Source of the DNA: JACKII01 sp041687435
GTDB lineage: Bacteria > Pseudomonadota > Alphaproteobacteria > Bin95
Length of the DNA stretch: 38,465 nt
Assembly (NCBI GenBank): GCA_041687435.1
Contig: JAWLBX010000029.1
Span: 1 to 38,465 of the forward strand
Direction of reading: 5' to 3'
The first letter of the stretch is position 1; the number at the start of each line of letters is the position of its first letter. Positions 27,675-35,333 of this stretch are shown piece after piece. The position numbers and the translations under genes were made by a program. The notes beneath the pieces are model-generated. The model ran no database searches, had not been told where the DNA came from, and was given only the letters and a program-made list of their open reading frames with translations.

Positions 27675-27917
27675 TTAATTGATAATCCAATTCAATAAAT
27701 CTTCCTCACGCTTGATGACGTGCTCGTAAGCACTCGGCGCCCAGTAAAAAATCCGTAACCCGCCGCGCACGGCGCCGACCATGGCATCGCGCACCAACTC
27801 ATCGGTCTCGGGTGCAGCCATGGCAGTTTGCATTGTGTGCGAGGCGAACAACATGACGCCCAGCACAATGCCGACACCAAAGTACAGCCGAATTAGCCAG
27901 GCAAGCAGGTTACGCAT
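27675..27917 (-). CDS. Small predicted membrane protein, function unknown
   Basis: An 80-residue frame from ATG 27917 with AAGGG 10 bases upstream; a longer start at 27995 would overlap the Nudix gene start by two bases. It has one membrane helix (about 5-27) followed by a soluble part with many acidic and aromatic residues (ETDELVRDAM, GLRIFYWAPSAYEHVIKREE). I recognise no family. Its position divergent from the Nudix gene (76 bases between starts) and upstream of the hydrolase-OsmC gene suggests it may share a message with the latter, though the 47-base AT-rich gap could hold a separate promoter. Confidence 0.65.
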   Translation of the reverse strand: MRNLLAWLIRLYFGVGIVLGVMLFASHTMQTAMAAPETDELVRDAMVGAVRGGLRIFYWAPSAYEHVIKREEDLLNWIIN

Positions 27918-27993
27918 TATCTTCGGACCCTTGTTAAAACCGTTCCGTCCGCGCGCCAACGGCACCGCTGGCGCGCATGGGAGGCCAAGTTTC

Positions 27994-28593
27994 ATGCCCG
28001 ATCAAGTCAAAATCCTGTCACGGCGCCGCGCCTACGATGGGTTCAACAAGCTGGACGAATTCGAATTGCAGCACGAGTTGTTCCAGGGCGGCCTCTGCAA
28101 ACCGATTCAGCGGGAGTTGCTGGAGCGCGGCCAGGCAGTGGCGGTGATCCCCTACGACCCATGGACCGACCGCGTCGTGCTGATCGAACAGTTCCGCATC
28201 GGCGCTTATGGCGCCGGGCGCCACCCCTGGATGACCGAGGTGGTCGCCGGGCGTTACGATCAGGGCGAATCGGCGGAAGCAGTCGCCCATCGCGAGGCAC
28301 TGGAGGAAATCGGGCGGCCGGTCGACCGGCTGGAATTCCTTTGTCACTACATGGTCAACCCCGCCAGTTCGACCGAGGCCATCACCCTGTTTGCCGGCCG
28401 TGTCGATGCGAATGGCGCGGAAGGCATCTACGGTCTCAACCATGAAGGCGAAGATATCCGGGCCTTTTCCATACCGGCAGAGGAGGCAATTGGCTGGATT
28501 GGAACGGAGAAGGCCGGCAACGCAACCTTGCTGATTGCGCTCCAATCCTTCGCCCTGAACCGGCAGCGGCTGCGCACAATGTGGCGGGACTGA
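27994..28593 (+). CDS. Nudix hydrolase, ADP-ribose pyrophosphatase type
   Basis: The 199-residue product has the full Nudix box starting at G86: GRYDQGE, seven residues, REALEEIG, with the metal-binding Glu residues at 104-105. The N-terminal lead (IQRELLERGQAVAVIPYDP and RVVLIEQFRIGAY) is that of the ADP-ribose pyrophosphatase subfamily, which cuts ADP-ribose to AMP and ribose-5-phosphate. I chose ATG 27994, preceded by GGGAGG; a longer frame runs through the small membrane-protein gene. It heads a four-gene plus-strand run with AlaX, sseA and metC. Confidence 0.93.
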   Translation: MPDQVKILSRRRAYDGFNKLDEFELQHELFQGGLCKPIQRELLERGQAVAVIPYDPWTDRVVLIEQFRIGAYGAGRHPWMTEVVAGRYDQGESAEAVAHREALEEIGRPVDRLEFLCHYMVNPASSTEAITLFAGRVDANGAEGIYGLNHEGEDIRAFSIPAEEAIGWIGTEKAGNATLLIALQSFALNRQRLRTMWRD

Positions 28594-28646
28594 AACAAAG
28601 CCGTTATGACTGCCACCAGAGAATACCTGCAACAGAGAGCAAGATC

Positions 28647-29360
28647 ATGGAGCTAGTGTTCCGCGAGAACCCCTATGCTGCCGAATGCGAGGCAACAGTG
28701 GTTGCGGCCGGGCCCGATGGCGTGGTTCTGAACCGCACCGTGTTCTACCCAACCGGCGGCGGGCAGCCGGGCGACAGCGGCGTGCTGATCGCCGCCGACG
28801 GCTCCGAAACAACTGTAACGGAAGCCGTCAAAGGCAGCGGGGCGGATAACATACTGCACAAAGTGGCGGATGGCGCCCCCCTGCCCGCGGTCGGCAGCAC
28901 AGTGACCGCGCGGATCGATTGGCCGCGACGGCACAAGCACATGCGCATGCACACCACGATGCATCTGCTCTGTTCAATGATCCATCACGGCGTAACGGGC
29001 GGTCAGGTCGGAGCCGAGAAAAGCCGGCTGGACTTCGACTCGGGCGACCATGTCTACGACAAGGAAGAGTTAACCGAAAAGCTCAATGGCCTGATCGCAG
29101 CCGACTATCCGGTCGAGCAGCGCTGGATCGAGGAAACCGAACTGGACGAGAACCCCGAAATGGTGCGCACACTTTCCGTCCAGCCGCCGCGCGGCACTGG
29201 CCGCATCCGGCTGATGGCGGTTGGCGACGGCGCCATCGACCTGCAACCCTGCGGCGGTACTCACGTCGCCCGTACAGGTGAAATCGGCAAGGTTCGGATT
29301 GCCAAGATCGAAAACAAAGGCAAACGCAACCGCCGCATCAATATCGTGTTCGACGAATAA
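28647..29360 (+). CDS. Alanyl-tRNA editing protein (AlaX type)
   Basis: The 237-residue product is a free-standing editing domain related to that of alanyl-tRNA synthetase; it removes wrongly attached Ser (or Gly) from tRNA-Ala. The zinc site is complete: H102 and H106 in RMHTTMHLL, C202 and H206 in PCGGTHVART. The N-terminal beta-barrel with FYPTGGGQPGDSG is present, and there is no aminoacylation domain or C-Ala domain, so it is AlaX-M sized. ATG 28647 starts the recognised MELVFRENPY. 53 bases follow the Nudix gene and 24 precede sseA. Confidence 0.94.
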   Translation: MELVFRENPYAAECEATVVAAGPDGVVLNRTVFYPTGGGQPGDSGVLIAADGSETTVTEAVKGSGADNILHKVADGAPLPAVGSTVTARIDWPRRHKHMRMHTTMHLLCSMIHHGVTGGQVGAEKSRLDFDSGDHVYDKEELTEKLNGLIAADYPVEQRWIEETELDENPEMVRTLSVQPPRGTGRIRLMAVGDGAIDLQPCGGTHVARTGEIGKVRIAKIENKGKRNRRINIVFDE

Positions 29361-29384
29361 ACCTCTCAACAAGGCCCCTGCTCC

Positions 29385-30248
29385 ATGCCCGACTCCGGTT
29401 ATACAAACCCCGAAGCCCTCGTATCGACCGAGTGGCTGGCGGCGCATTTGAATGCGCCCGACCTGCGCATCATCGATGCCTCGCACCATCTGCCGACAAC
29501 CGGCCGCAACGCACGCGCCGAGTATGACGAGCAGCACATTCCCGGGGCAATCTTCTGGGATATCGACGCCATCGCCGATCAATCCAGCGACCTGCCGCAT
29601 ATGCTGCCGGATGCGGACCAGTTTGCCCGGCAGGTTGGCGCACTAGGCATTGGCGACGGCCACAAGATCATTGTCTACGACACGGTGAGTGCAACCGGCG
29701 CGGCGCGGGTGTGGTGGACCTTCCGGGTGTTCGGCTACGGCGATGTCGCGGTATTGAACGGCGGCATGCGCAAATGGCTGGCCGAGGGACGCCCAGTCTC
29801 CAAGGATGTTGCACCGCGCGGCGAGCGCAACTTGACCGTCCGCACAAATCACATGCTGGTGCGCGACCGGGAACAAATCCTGCGCAATATTGACTTGCAG
29901 CGCGACCAAGTGGTCGATGCCCGTTCTACCGGCCGGTTTATGGCGACAGAGCCGGAGCCGCGGGCCGGCATGCGGGGCGGGCACATTCCGGGCTCGAAGA
30001 ACGTGCCATTCCCTGCGCTGTTAAATACCGATGGCACCTTTCGCAGCGCCGATGAACTGCGCCAAGCCTTCGAGCAGGCCGGTATCGATCTGAAAAAGCC
30101 GATCGCGACGACCTGCGGCTCCGGCGTGACGGCCTGCACGCTGGCGCTGGGCCTCTATCTGATTGGCCAAACCGAAACCGCCGTCTACGATGGCTCATGG
30201 AGCGAATGGGGCAGCCAGCAGGACACCCCTGTGGAGACCGGAGCGTGA
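29385..30248 (+). CDS. sseA: 3-mercaptopyruvate sulfurtransferase
   Basis: The 287-residue product has two rhodanese domains. The first (about 10-135) is inactive and structural; the second (about 155-280) holds the active-site Cys C244 in the loop CGSGVTAC, the signature that separates mercaptopyruvate sulfurtransferase from thiosulfate sulfurtransferase. It transfers sulfur from 3-mercaptopyruvate, a cysteine transamination product, to thiols or cyanide. Its TGA overlaps the GTG start of metC in GTGA (30245-30248), so translation is coupled. Confidence 0.95.
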   Translation: MPDSGYTNPEALVSTEWLAAHLNAPDLRIIDASHHLPTTGRNARAEYDEQHIPGAIFWDIDAIADQSSDLPHMLPDADQFARQVGALGIGDGHKIIVYDTVSATGAARVWWTFRVFGYGDVAVLNGGMRKWLAEGRPVSKDVAPRGERNLTVRTNHMLVRDREQILRNIDLQRDQVVDARSTGRFMATEPEPRAGMRGGHIPGSKNVPFPALLNTDGTFRSADELRQAFEQAGIDLKKPIATTCGSGVTACTLALGLYLIGQTETAVYDGSWSEWGSQQDTPVETGA

Positions 30249-31426
30249 GCAAAGACCTGAAGGGCAAGCGCCCGGAGACCGTACTGACCCATGCGGGCCG
30301 CGACCCGCAGGCCAATTTCGGCGCAGTCAACACGCCCGTATTCCGGGCCTCGACCATCCTCTCGCCGACCTATGCCGACCGCAAACGCGAAAAAGGCCCG
30401 CGCGAGCCGCGCTATGGCCGCCGCGGCACGCCCACCGTGTTCACACTGGAAGATGTACTGGCGGATATCGAAGGCGCAGATGCGGCGGTGATCTGCCCGA
30501 GCGGCCTCAGCGCCATTACCACGGCGGTCATGGGCTTTGTTGGCCACGGCGACCATATCCTGATGGTGGATTGCGTCTATGGACCGGCGCGCAATTTCGC
30601 CACCAAGATGCTGCCGCGCTATGGCATCTCCACAACATTCTTTGACCCGGCCATCGGCGGCGACATCGCCGGGCTGATCCAGGACAACACCAAGGTGGTG
30701 TACCTGGAGGCGCCTGGCTCGCAAACCTTTGAAATGCAGGATGTCCCGGCAATCGCAGCGGCAGCGCACAAACGCGGCTGCATCGTGATGATCGACAACA
30801 CCTGGGCAACCGGCCTTCTGTTCAAACCGTTCGAACATGGCTGTGATGTCTCGGTGCATGCAGCGACCAAGTATATTGTCGGCCACTCGGATGCGATGAT
30901 GGGCGCGATTACTTGTACCGAAGCCGCCTATGCGCCCATCAAGGAGGTCTGGGATCTTCTTGGCCACGCCGTCGGGCCGGATGACGTATATCTGGCGACC
31001 CGTGGCGTGCGCACCATGGCGGTACGGCTGGCACAGCATCAGAAAAACGCGCTGGAAGTCGCGCAGTGGCTGCAAACCCGGCCGGAGGTGGCGCGGGTGC
31101 TGTATCCAGCGCTGGAAAGCGATCCTGGCCACGCCCTCTGGAAACGCGACTTCACCGGCGCGAGCGGCCTGTTCGGCGTCGTGTTGAAACCAATCGATGA
31201 GCCGCAAATGGAGGCGTTTTTCGACGCGCTGGACCTGTTCGGCATGGGGTCAAGCTGGGGCGGCTACGAGAGCCTGGCGATCCCGGCGGACCCGTCCAAC
31301 TACCGCACGGCAACGCCATGGCAGCCAGAGGGCCCGCTGATCCGCCTGCATATCGGCCTGGAAAACCCCGCCGACCTGATCGCCGACCTGGAATCGGGCT
31401 TCGCGGCGATGAAGGCCATCCGTTAA
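30245..31426 (+). CDS. metC: Cystathionine beta-lyase (PLP-dependent)
   Basis: The 393-residue product belongs to the Cys/Met metabolism PLP enzyme family. PLP Lys is K209 in HAATKYIVGHSD; the substrate/PLP segment CPSGLSAITTA and the motif VMIDNTWATG are present. GRRGTPT at 59-65 is as in beta-lyases of this group. It splits cystathionine to homocysteine, pyruvate and ammonia. The GTG at 30245, overlapping the sseA stop, is preferred to an ATG at 30197 inside sseA, which would add 16 non-homologous residues. Coupling with sseA ties it to sulfur metabolism. Confidence 0.93.
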   Translation: MSKDLKGKRPETVLTHAGRDPQANFGAVNTPVFRASTILSPTYADRKREKGPREPRYGRRGTPTVFTLEDVLADIEGADAAVICPSGLSAITTAVMGFVGHGDHILMVDCVYGPARNFATKMLPRYGISTTFFDPAIGGDIAGLIQDNTKVVYLEAPGSQTFEMQDVPAIAAAAHKRGCIVMIDNTWATGLLFKPFEHGCDVSVHAATKYIVGHSDAMMGAITCTEAAYAPIKEVWDLLGHAVGPDDVYLATRGVRTMAVRLAQHQKNALEVAQWLQTRPEVARVLYPALESDPGHALWKRDFTGASGLFGVVLKPIDEPQMEAFFDALDLFGMGSSWGGYESLAIPADPSNYRTATPWQPEGPLIRLHIGLENPADLIADLESGFAAMKAIR

Positions 31427-31436
31427 ACCGCGCCTG

Positions 31437-31475
31437 CCGCTCCCCGGTGGCGGCAGAGCCGCCATCGGGGAGCGG
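31437..31475. terminator. Strong 17-base hairpin between convergent genes
   Basis: CCGCTCCCCGGTGGCGG (31437-31453) pairs with 31459-31475 with one G-U (plus-strand transcript) position, around the 5-base loop CAGAG. No T-run follows in either direction, so it is not a classic intrinsic terminator. It sits 10 bases after metC and 59 before the end of the minus-strand dehydrogenase subunit gene. It could instead be a REP-like element. Confidence 0.6.
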
Positions 31476-31534
31476 GTCTCCACCTGCTAACACCGCGCAC
31501 CCCTCACTGACTGGGAAGTCCGAGGCTTTGCCGC

Positions 31535-32017
31535 TTATCCTGCCGGGCGGTGGAAAGGGTCGCGGCGGCGCACCGGCTCCAGCAGGGACCAATCGCCATC
31601 CTCGACCTTGTAGCCTTCCGGCATCGGCGGGCGCAGTTCCATTCCCAGCGAGGTCACCACGCGGTCATCGCGATAGTAGCATTGCGTCACAAGCTGCTCT
31701 GCCAACGTCGCAGCGGCAGGTTGCTCCTCGCGGAAGGTCAGAGCCACGAACTCGCGCTGGTCCTCGCGCAGCATCGCAAACACAGTGCTATGCACGCCTT
31801 GCGCCATTGCGTTCAGCGTGTCGAGCGCCGCGACCAGCCGGGCCAGCTTGTCGCCATAGTTCGCATCCTTGATGATGGTCTTGGCGATGGCCTCGTCGCC
31901 GGCGCCGGGAATGCCATATTTCTCGCTGGGCGGCACGATCACGTCGGCGAGCGCGCGTAGTGTGTGCCACTCGGTTTCGTTCAGCAGGTGGCCGTCTGCC
32001 GGTGTTTCTCTGGTCAT
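31535..32017 (-). CDS. Gluconate 2-dehydrogenase subunit 3 family protein (no Tat signal)
   Basis: The 160-residue product matches the small gamma-type subunit that accompanies GMC dehydrogenases: NETEWHTLRALADVIVPPSEKYGIPGAGDEAIAKTI at the start (a helix-rich fold), LREDQREFVALTF in the middle, and the end LGMELRPPMPEGYKVEDGDW. In the well-studied gluconate, fructose and FAD-glucose dehydrogenases this subunit carries a Tat signal and takes its partner to the periplasm. No such signal is present here. It starts 12 bases after the GMC gene and should be its partner. Confidence 0.9.
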   Translation of the reverse strand: MTRETPADGHLLNETEWHTLRALADVIVPPSEKYGIPGAGDEAIAKTIIKDANYGDKLARLVAALDTLNAMAQGVHSTVFAMLREDQREFVALTFREEQPAAATLAEQLVTQCYYRDDRVVTSLGMELRPPMPEGYKVEDGDWSLLEPVRRRDPFHRPAG

Positions 32018-32029
32018 CTTGGGAGCCCC

Positions 32030-33640
32030 TCAGTCGAACAGGGTGGCGTTGGCGAGGCGCTGTTTCATCTGGTCCGCTACATAGAGCGCCAGCGCCTGGA
32101 TCGTGTTGGTCGGATTTACCCCGGCAGACGTCACGAAGATGCTGCCGTCGATGATGAACAGGTTCCGGCAGTCATGCGCCCGGCCCCATTCGTTCACGAC
32201 GGAGCGCTCTGGGTCCCGACCCATACGGGCCGTGCCCATCAGGTGCCAGCCGCCATAGGGAATCGGCCATTCAGAGTAGACATCCGTCGCCCCGCCGGCC
32301 TTCAGGATCTCCGTCGCGCGGTCGACGCCGTGCTGGAGCATCCGCTTGGAGTTCTCGGAGAGCGTATAGCTAATCTTCGGTGCGGGAATGCCGTCCGCGT
32401 CCTTCAGCACGGGGTCGATGGTGACCCGGTTGTGTTCCTCCGGCAAATCCTCGCAGACCGCGACCATACCGGTGCAATGGCCAAACATTTTGCGGAAGGC
32501 ATCGTGATGCCCCTCGCCCCAGGGAATCCGGCCATGGCGCAGGCCGGTGTGGGCCGTGCGTACCGGCGGCATGCCGCGCTGGATTTCCAGCGTGTAGCCG
32601 CGCACGAAGCCGCGGCTCTCGTCCGTCTCATAGAATTCCTGGCTGCGCATCAGCTTGTGGGCGCCGGCAAACCCGTCCGTCGCCTCCTCGAACATTCCCT
32701 GAATCCAGGCATAGGGGTGGAACATCAGGTTCTTGCCGACCAGGCCGCTCGAATTGGCGAGCCCGTCCGGATGCTGCGGGCTCTTGGAGTTCAATAGCAA
32801 CCGCGGCGTGCCGATGCCGTTGCAGGCGACGACGACCACATGTGCCTTGATCTCCCTTTCCTGGCCATCGCCGGTGACATAGCGCGCCCCGGTCGCCATA
32901 CCATCCGCCCCCACCGTGATCTCCCGTACCCGGCAGCGGGTGCGCAGTTCGACGCCGCCGCGCTGGGCGTGCGGCCAATAGGTGACATCCGCCGAGCCCT
33001 TGGCGCCCTGCGCACAACCCGCACCGCACGCGCCGAGGTTGATGCAGCCGGCGCGGCCGTCATAGTCCTCCGTAATAATGGCGGTGTCGGATGGCCACCA
33101 GTGATACCCCAGCGCGTTAAAGCCCTTGGCCAGCACCTTGCCCGACTCGCCCAAAGGCAGGGGTGGCAGGCGGGGGGCATTGTCGCTTGGATAGGCCGGG
33201 TCTCCATTCACCCCGGCCACGCCGGTCATTTTCTCGTTCTCGGCGTAGTAGGGTGCGAGTTGGTTGTAGTCGATCGGCCAGTCGTCGGCGACGCCGTCCA
33301 GGCTTTTGACCCGAAAGTCGCTTGGGTGGAAGCGGGGGAAGTGGCCCGCGTACAGCACCGTGCCGCCGCCGACGCCGTTGAAGTTCGCCACCTTGATCGG
33401 CGAGTCGTCCTCGTTGATCGGGTAGTCAGTTCGCAGGCCGCGCACGTTCGGGTTGGTGGCGAAGTCACTCTGCGCGCGCGCCTCCCAATCCCGCCCCGTG
33501 CTGGGATAGGCCAGCGGGTTCATCAACCCGCCCTGCTCCAGACAGACAATGTGCATTTTGGTTTCGGCCAGGCTCCAGGCCATGGCCGCGCCGGAAGCTC
33601 CGGCGCCGATGATGAGGACGTCGACGGTTTCTTGTGACAT
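32030..33640 (-). CDS. GMC-family FAD dehydrogenase with iron-sulfur-like Cys triad
   Basis: The 536-residue product begins MSQETVDVLIIGAGASGAAMA, the ADP-binding loop for FAD, without a signal peptide. GGGTVLYAGHFPRF (about 91-104) is the GMC signature. At the C-terminus H466 (GGWHLMGTARMG) and N509 (GVNPTNTIQAL) are the expected catalytic pair. C199, C205 and C209 form a Cx5Cx3C pattern (CINLGACGAGC) of the kind that holds a 3Fe-4S cluster in FAD-dependent glucose dehydrogenases. It should oxidise a primary or secondary alcohol group and hand electrons on, but no cytochrome subunit is encoded nearby. The small subunit follows by 12 bases; hyuB ends 100 bases upstream. Confidence 0.93.
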   Translation of the reverse strand: MSQETVDVLIIGAGASGAAMAWSLAETKMHIVCLEQGGLMNPLAYPSTGRDWEARAQSDFATNPNVRGLRTDYPINEDDSPIKVANFNGVGGGTVLYAGHFPRFHPSDFRVKSLDGVADDWPIDYNQLAPYYAENEKMTGVAGVNGDPAYPSDNAPRLPPLPLGESGKVLAKGFNALGYHWWPSDTAIITEDYDGRAGCINLGACGAGCAQGAKGSADVTYWPHAQRGGVELRTRCRVREITVGADGMATGARYVTGDGQEREIKAHVVVVACNGIGTPRLLLNSKSPQHPDGLANSSGLVGKNLMFHPYAWIQGMFEEATDGFAGAHKLMRSQEFYETDESRGFVRGYTLEIQRGMPPVRTAHTGLRHGRIPWGEGHHDAFRKMFGHCTGMVAVCEDLPEEHNRVTIDPVLKDADGIPAPKISYTLSENSKRMLQHGVDRATEILKAGGATDVYSEWPIPYGGWHLMGTARMGRDPERSVVNEWGRAHDCRNLFIIDGSIFVTSAGVNPTNTIQALALYVADQMKQRLANATLFD

Positions 33641-33740
33641 GGGCGGGGCGTCTTCCTGCAGGGCGGTCGTCTATTGATTGGCCAACAGCAAAGCACGCGA
33701 ACAGAGGCCAGGCAATCCGCGTTGCTTGGCCGGCGCGGTG

Positions 33741-35333
33741 TTATTGTGGCTCGCCATAACCGCCCGCGCCCGGACTCTCGAAAATCGCGGCCTGACCCTC
33801 TCGCAGCGTGCGATTGCCGGTTTTGGGCGGCAGCGGCTCCTCCTGGCCGTTGGCGAGGCGCAGGGCAAAACGGCCCGGTCGTCCCGCATCGCCGCCGAAC
33901 ACGCCCCAGGGCGCCAGTCGGAAGCGCTCGCCGACGCCGTTGAAGATGCAGGTGTGATCCACCGGTCGCACCACCCGGCGAATCCCCCGGCCGCCATGAA
34001 AGCGTCCGCGACCGCCCGAATCCGGCACCAGACCATATTCCTCCACCAGCAGTGGGTATTCCTGCTCGATAGCCTCGACCGGCAGGTTGGAGGTGTTGGT
34101 AATGCCAGTCTGCACGCCATCCTTGCCGTGCTTGACCGCGCGCGCGCCGCCGCCGCCAACGGTTTCCAGGTAGACATAGCCCTGGCCGGTGCGGGGGTCG
34201 GTGCCGCTGAACACGGCCATGGTGTTGGCCCCATTCGGCGCCGCCGTCACTTGGCCAGGCAAGGCGGGGGCGAGTGCGCCCATGGCAACATCGATAATCC
34301 GTTGGCAGGTGTGCGCCCGGCCGGCCACAGGTGCGGGGAAAGTGCAGTTGATCAGACAGCCCTCCGGCGCCGTTACCTTCACCGATTCGATCACCGCCTG
34401 CGTGTTCGGCGCCTCCGGGTCCAGCAGCGCCTTGATGGCATACGTGACCGAGGCAACGGTGGCGTTGTGGGTGCAGTTGACGTTGCCCGGCGTCTGCGGA
34501 CAAGTGCCGGTGAAGTCGAAACTCACATCGCCCGCCTTGGCTGTCACGGTGACGGCGATGGTCAGATCCTCGTTGCCGACGCCATCGTCGTCCATCGCAT
34601 CCTCGAAGCGGTAGACGCCGTCGGGGATGCGGGCCAGCGCCGTGCGCATCCGTTCCGCCGAACGCTCGACGATCTGGTCCATGCCGGCCATGGTCGCCGC
34701 CCCGCCATAGCGCTGGATCACCTCCCCCAGCCGCCGCTCGCCCAGCCGGCAGGCGGCAATCTGGGCATAGTAGTCGCCACGCCGCTCCACCGGCAGACGC
34801 ACGTTCAGCAGGATGAACTCCAGCAGATCCTCGTTCAGCCGGCCGCGGTCGAACAGGCGCATGACCGGGATGCGCAGCCCTTCCTGATAGATTTCGGTCA
34901 TCCCGCCGGACATCGAGCCGGGCGCCATGCCACCCACATCCGCGTGATGGGCGATGTTGGCGACAAAGCCGGCCAGCCGCCCTTCCGCAAACACCGGCAC
35001 GGCCAGATTGATATCCGGCAGATGTGTGCCGCCGGCGATGTGCGGATCGTTTGCCAGGAACAGGTCGCCGGCGTGGATGTCGGCGCCATATTTCGCCAGC
35101 AGCGAGCGCATCAGCCCCTCCATGCTGGCAACATGAATCGGCAGCGAGTTCTCGGCCTGGGCGATCAACCGCCCCCGCGCATCCATGATCGCGGTGGAGT
35201 GGTCATGCCGTTCCTTGATGTTGGTGGAATAGGCCGACTTCATCAGCGCAACGAAGGTTTCGTCCGTGATGGAACGGAGCGCGTTAGAGAAAATTTCCAA
35301 AGTGATAGGGTCAAGGCGTGGGGTGCTGCTCAT
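33741..35333 (-). CDS. hyuB: Hydantoinase/oxoprolinase family protein, B subunit
   Basis: The 530-residue product is a complete HyuB protein: PITLEIFSNALRSITDET, MKSAYSTNIKERHDHSTAIMD, GDLFLANDPHIAGGTHLPD, the conserved ANIAHHADVGG stretch with likely metal-binding His residues, and the glycine-rich end ESPGAGGYGEP. With HyuA, such proteins split cyclic amides (hydantoins, 5-oxoproline) with ATP, or act as parts of acetone- or acetophenone-type carboxylases. Its ATG overlaps the hyuA stop (ATGA, 35330-35333), which indicates tight co-translation. The substrate cannot be read from sequence. Confidence 0.93.
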   Translation of the reverse strand: MSSTPRLDPITLEIFSNALRSITDETFVALMKSAYSTNIKERHDHSTAIMDARGRLIAQAENSLPIHVASMEGLMRSLLAKYGADIHAGDLFLANDPHIAGGTHLPDINLAVPVFAEGRLAGFVANIAHHADVGGMAPGSMSGGMTEIYQEGLRIPVMRLFDRGRLNEDLLEFILLNVRLPVERRGDYYAQIAACRLGERRLGEVIQRYGGAATMAGMDQIVERSAERMRTALARIPDGVYRFEDAMDDDGVGNEDLTIAVTVTAKAGDVSFDFTGTCPQTPGNVNCTHNATVASVTYAIKALLDPEAPNTQAVIESVKVTAPEGCLINCTFPAPVAGRAHTCQRIIDVAMGALAPALPGQVTAAPNGANTMAVFSGTDPRTGQGYVYLETVGGGGARAVKHGKDGVQTGITNTSNLPVEAIEQEYPLLVEEYGLVPDSGGRGRFHGGRGIRRVVRPVDHTCIFNGVGERFRLAPWGVFGGDAGRPGRFALRLANGQEEPLPPKTGNRTLREGQAAIFESPGAGGYGEPQ

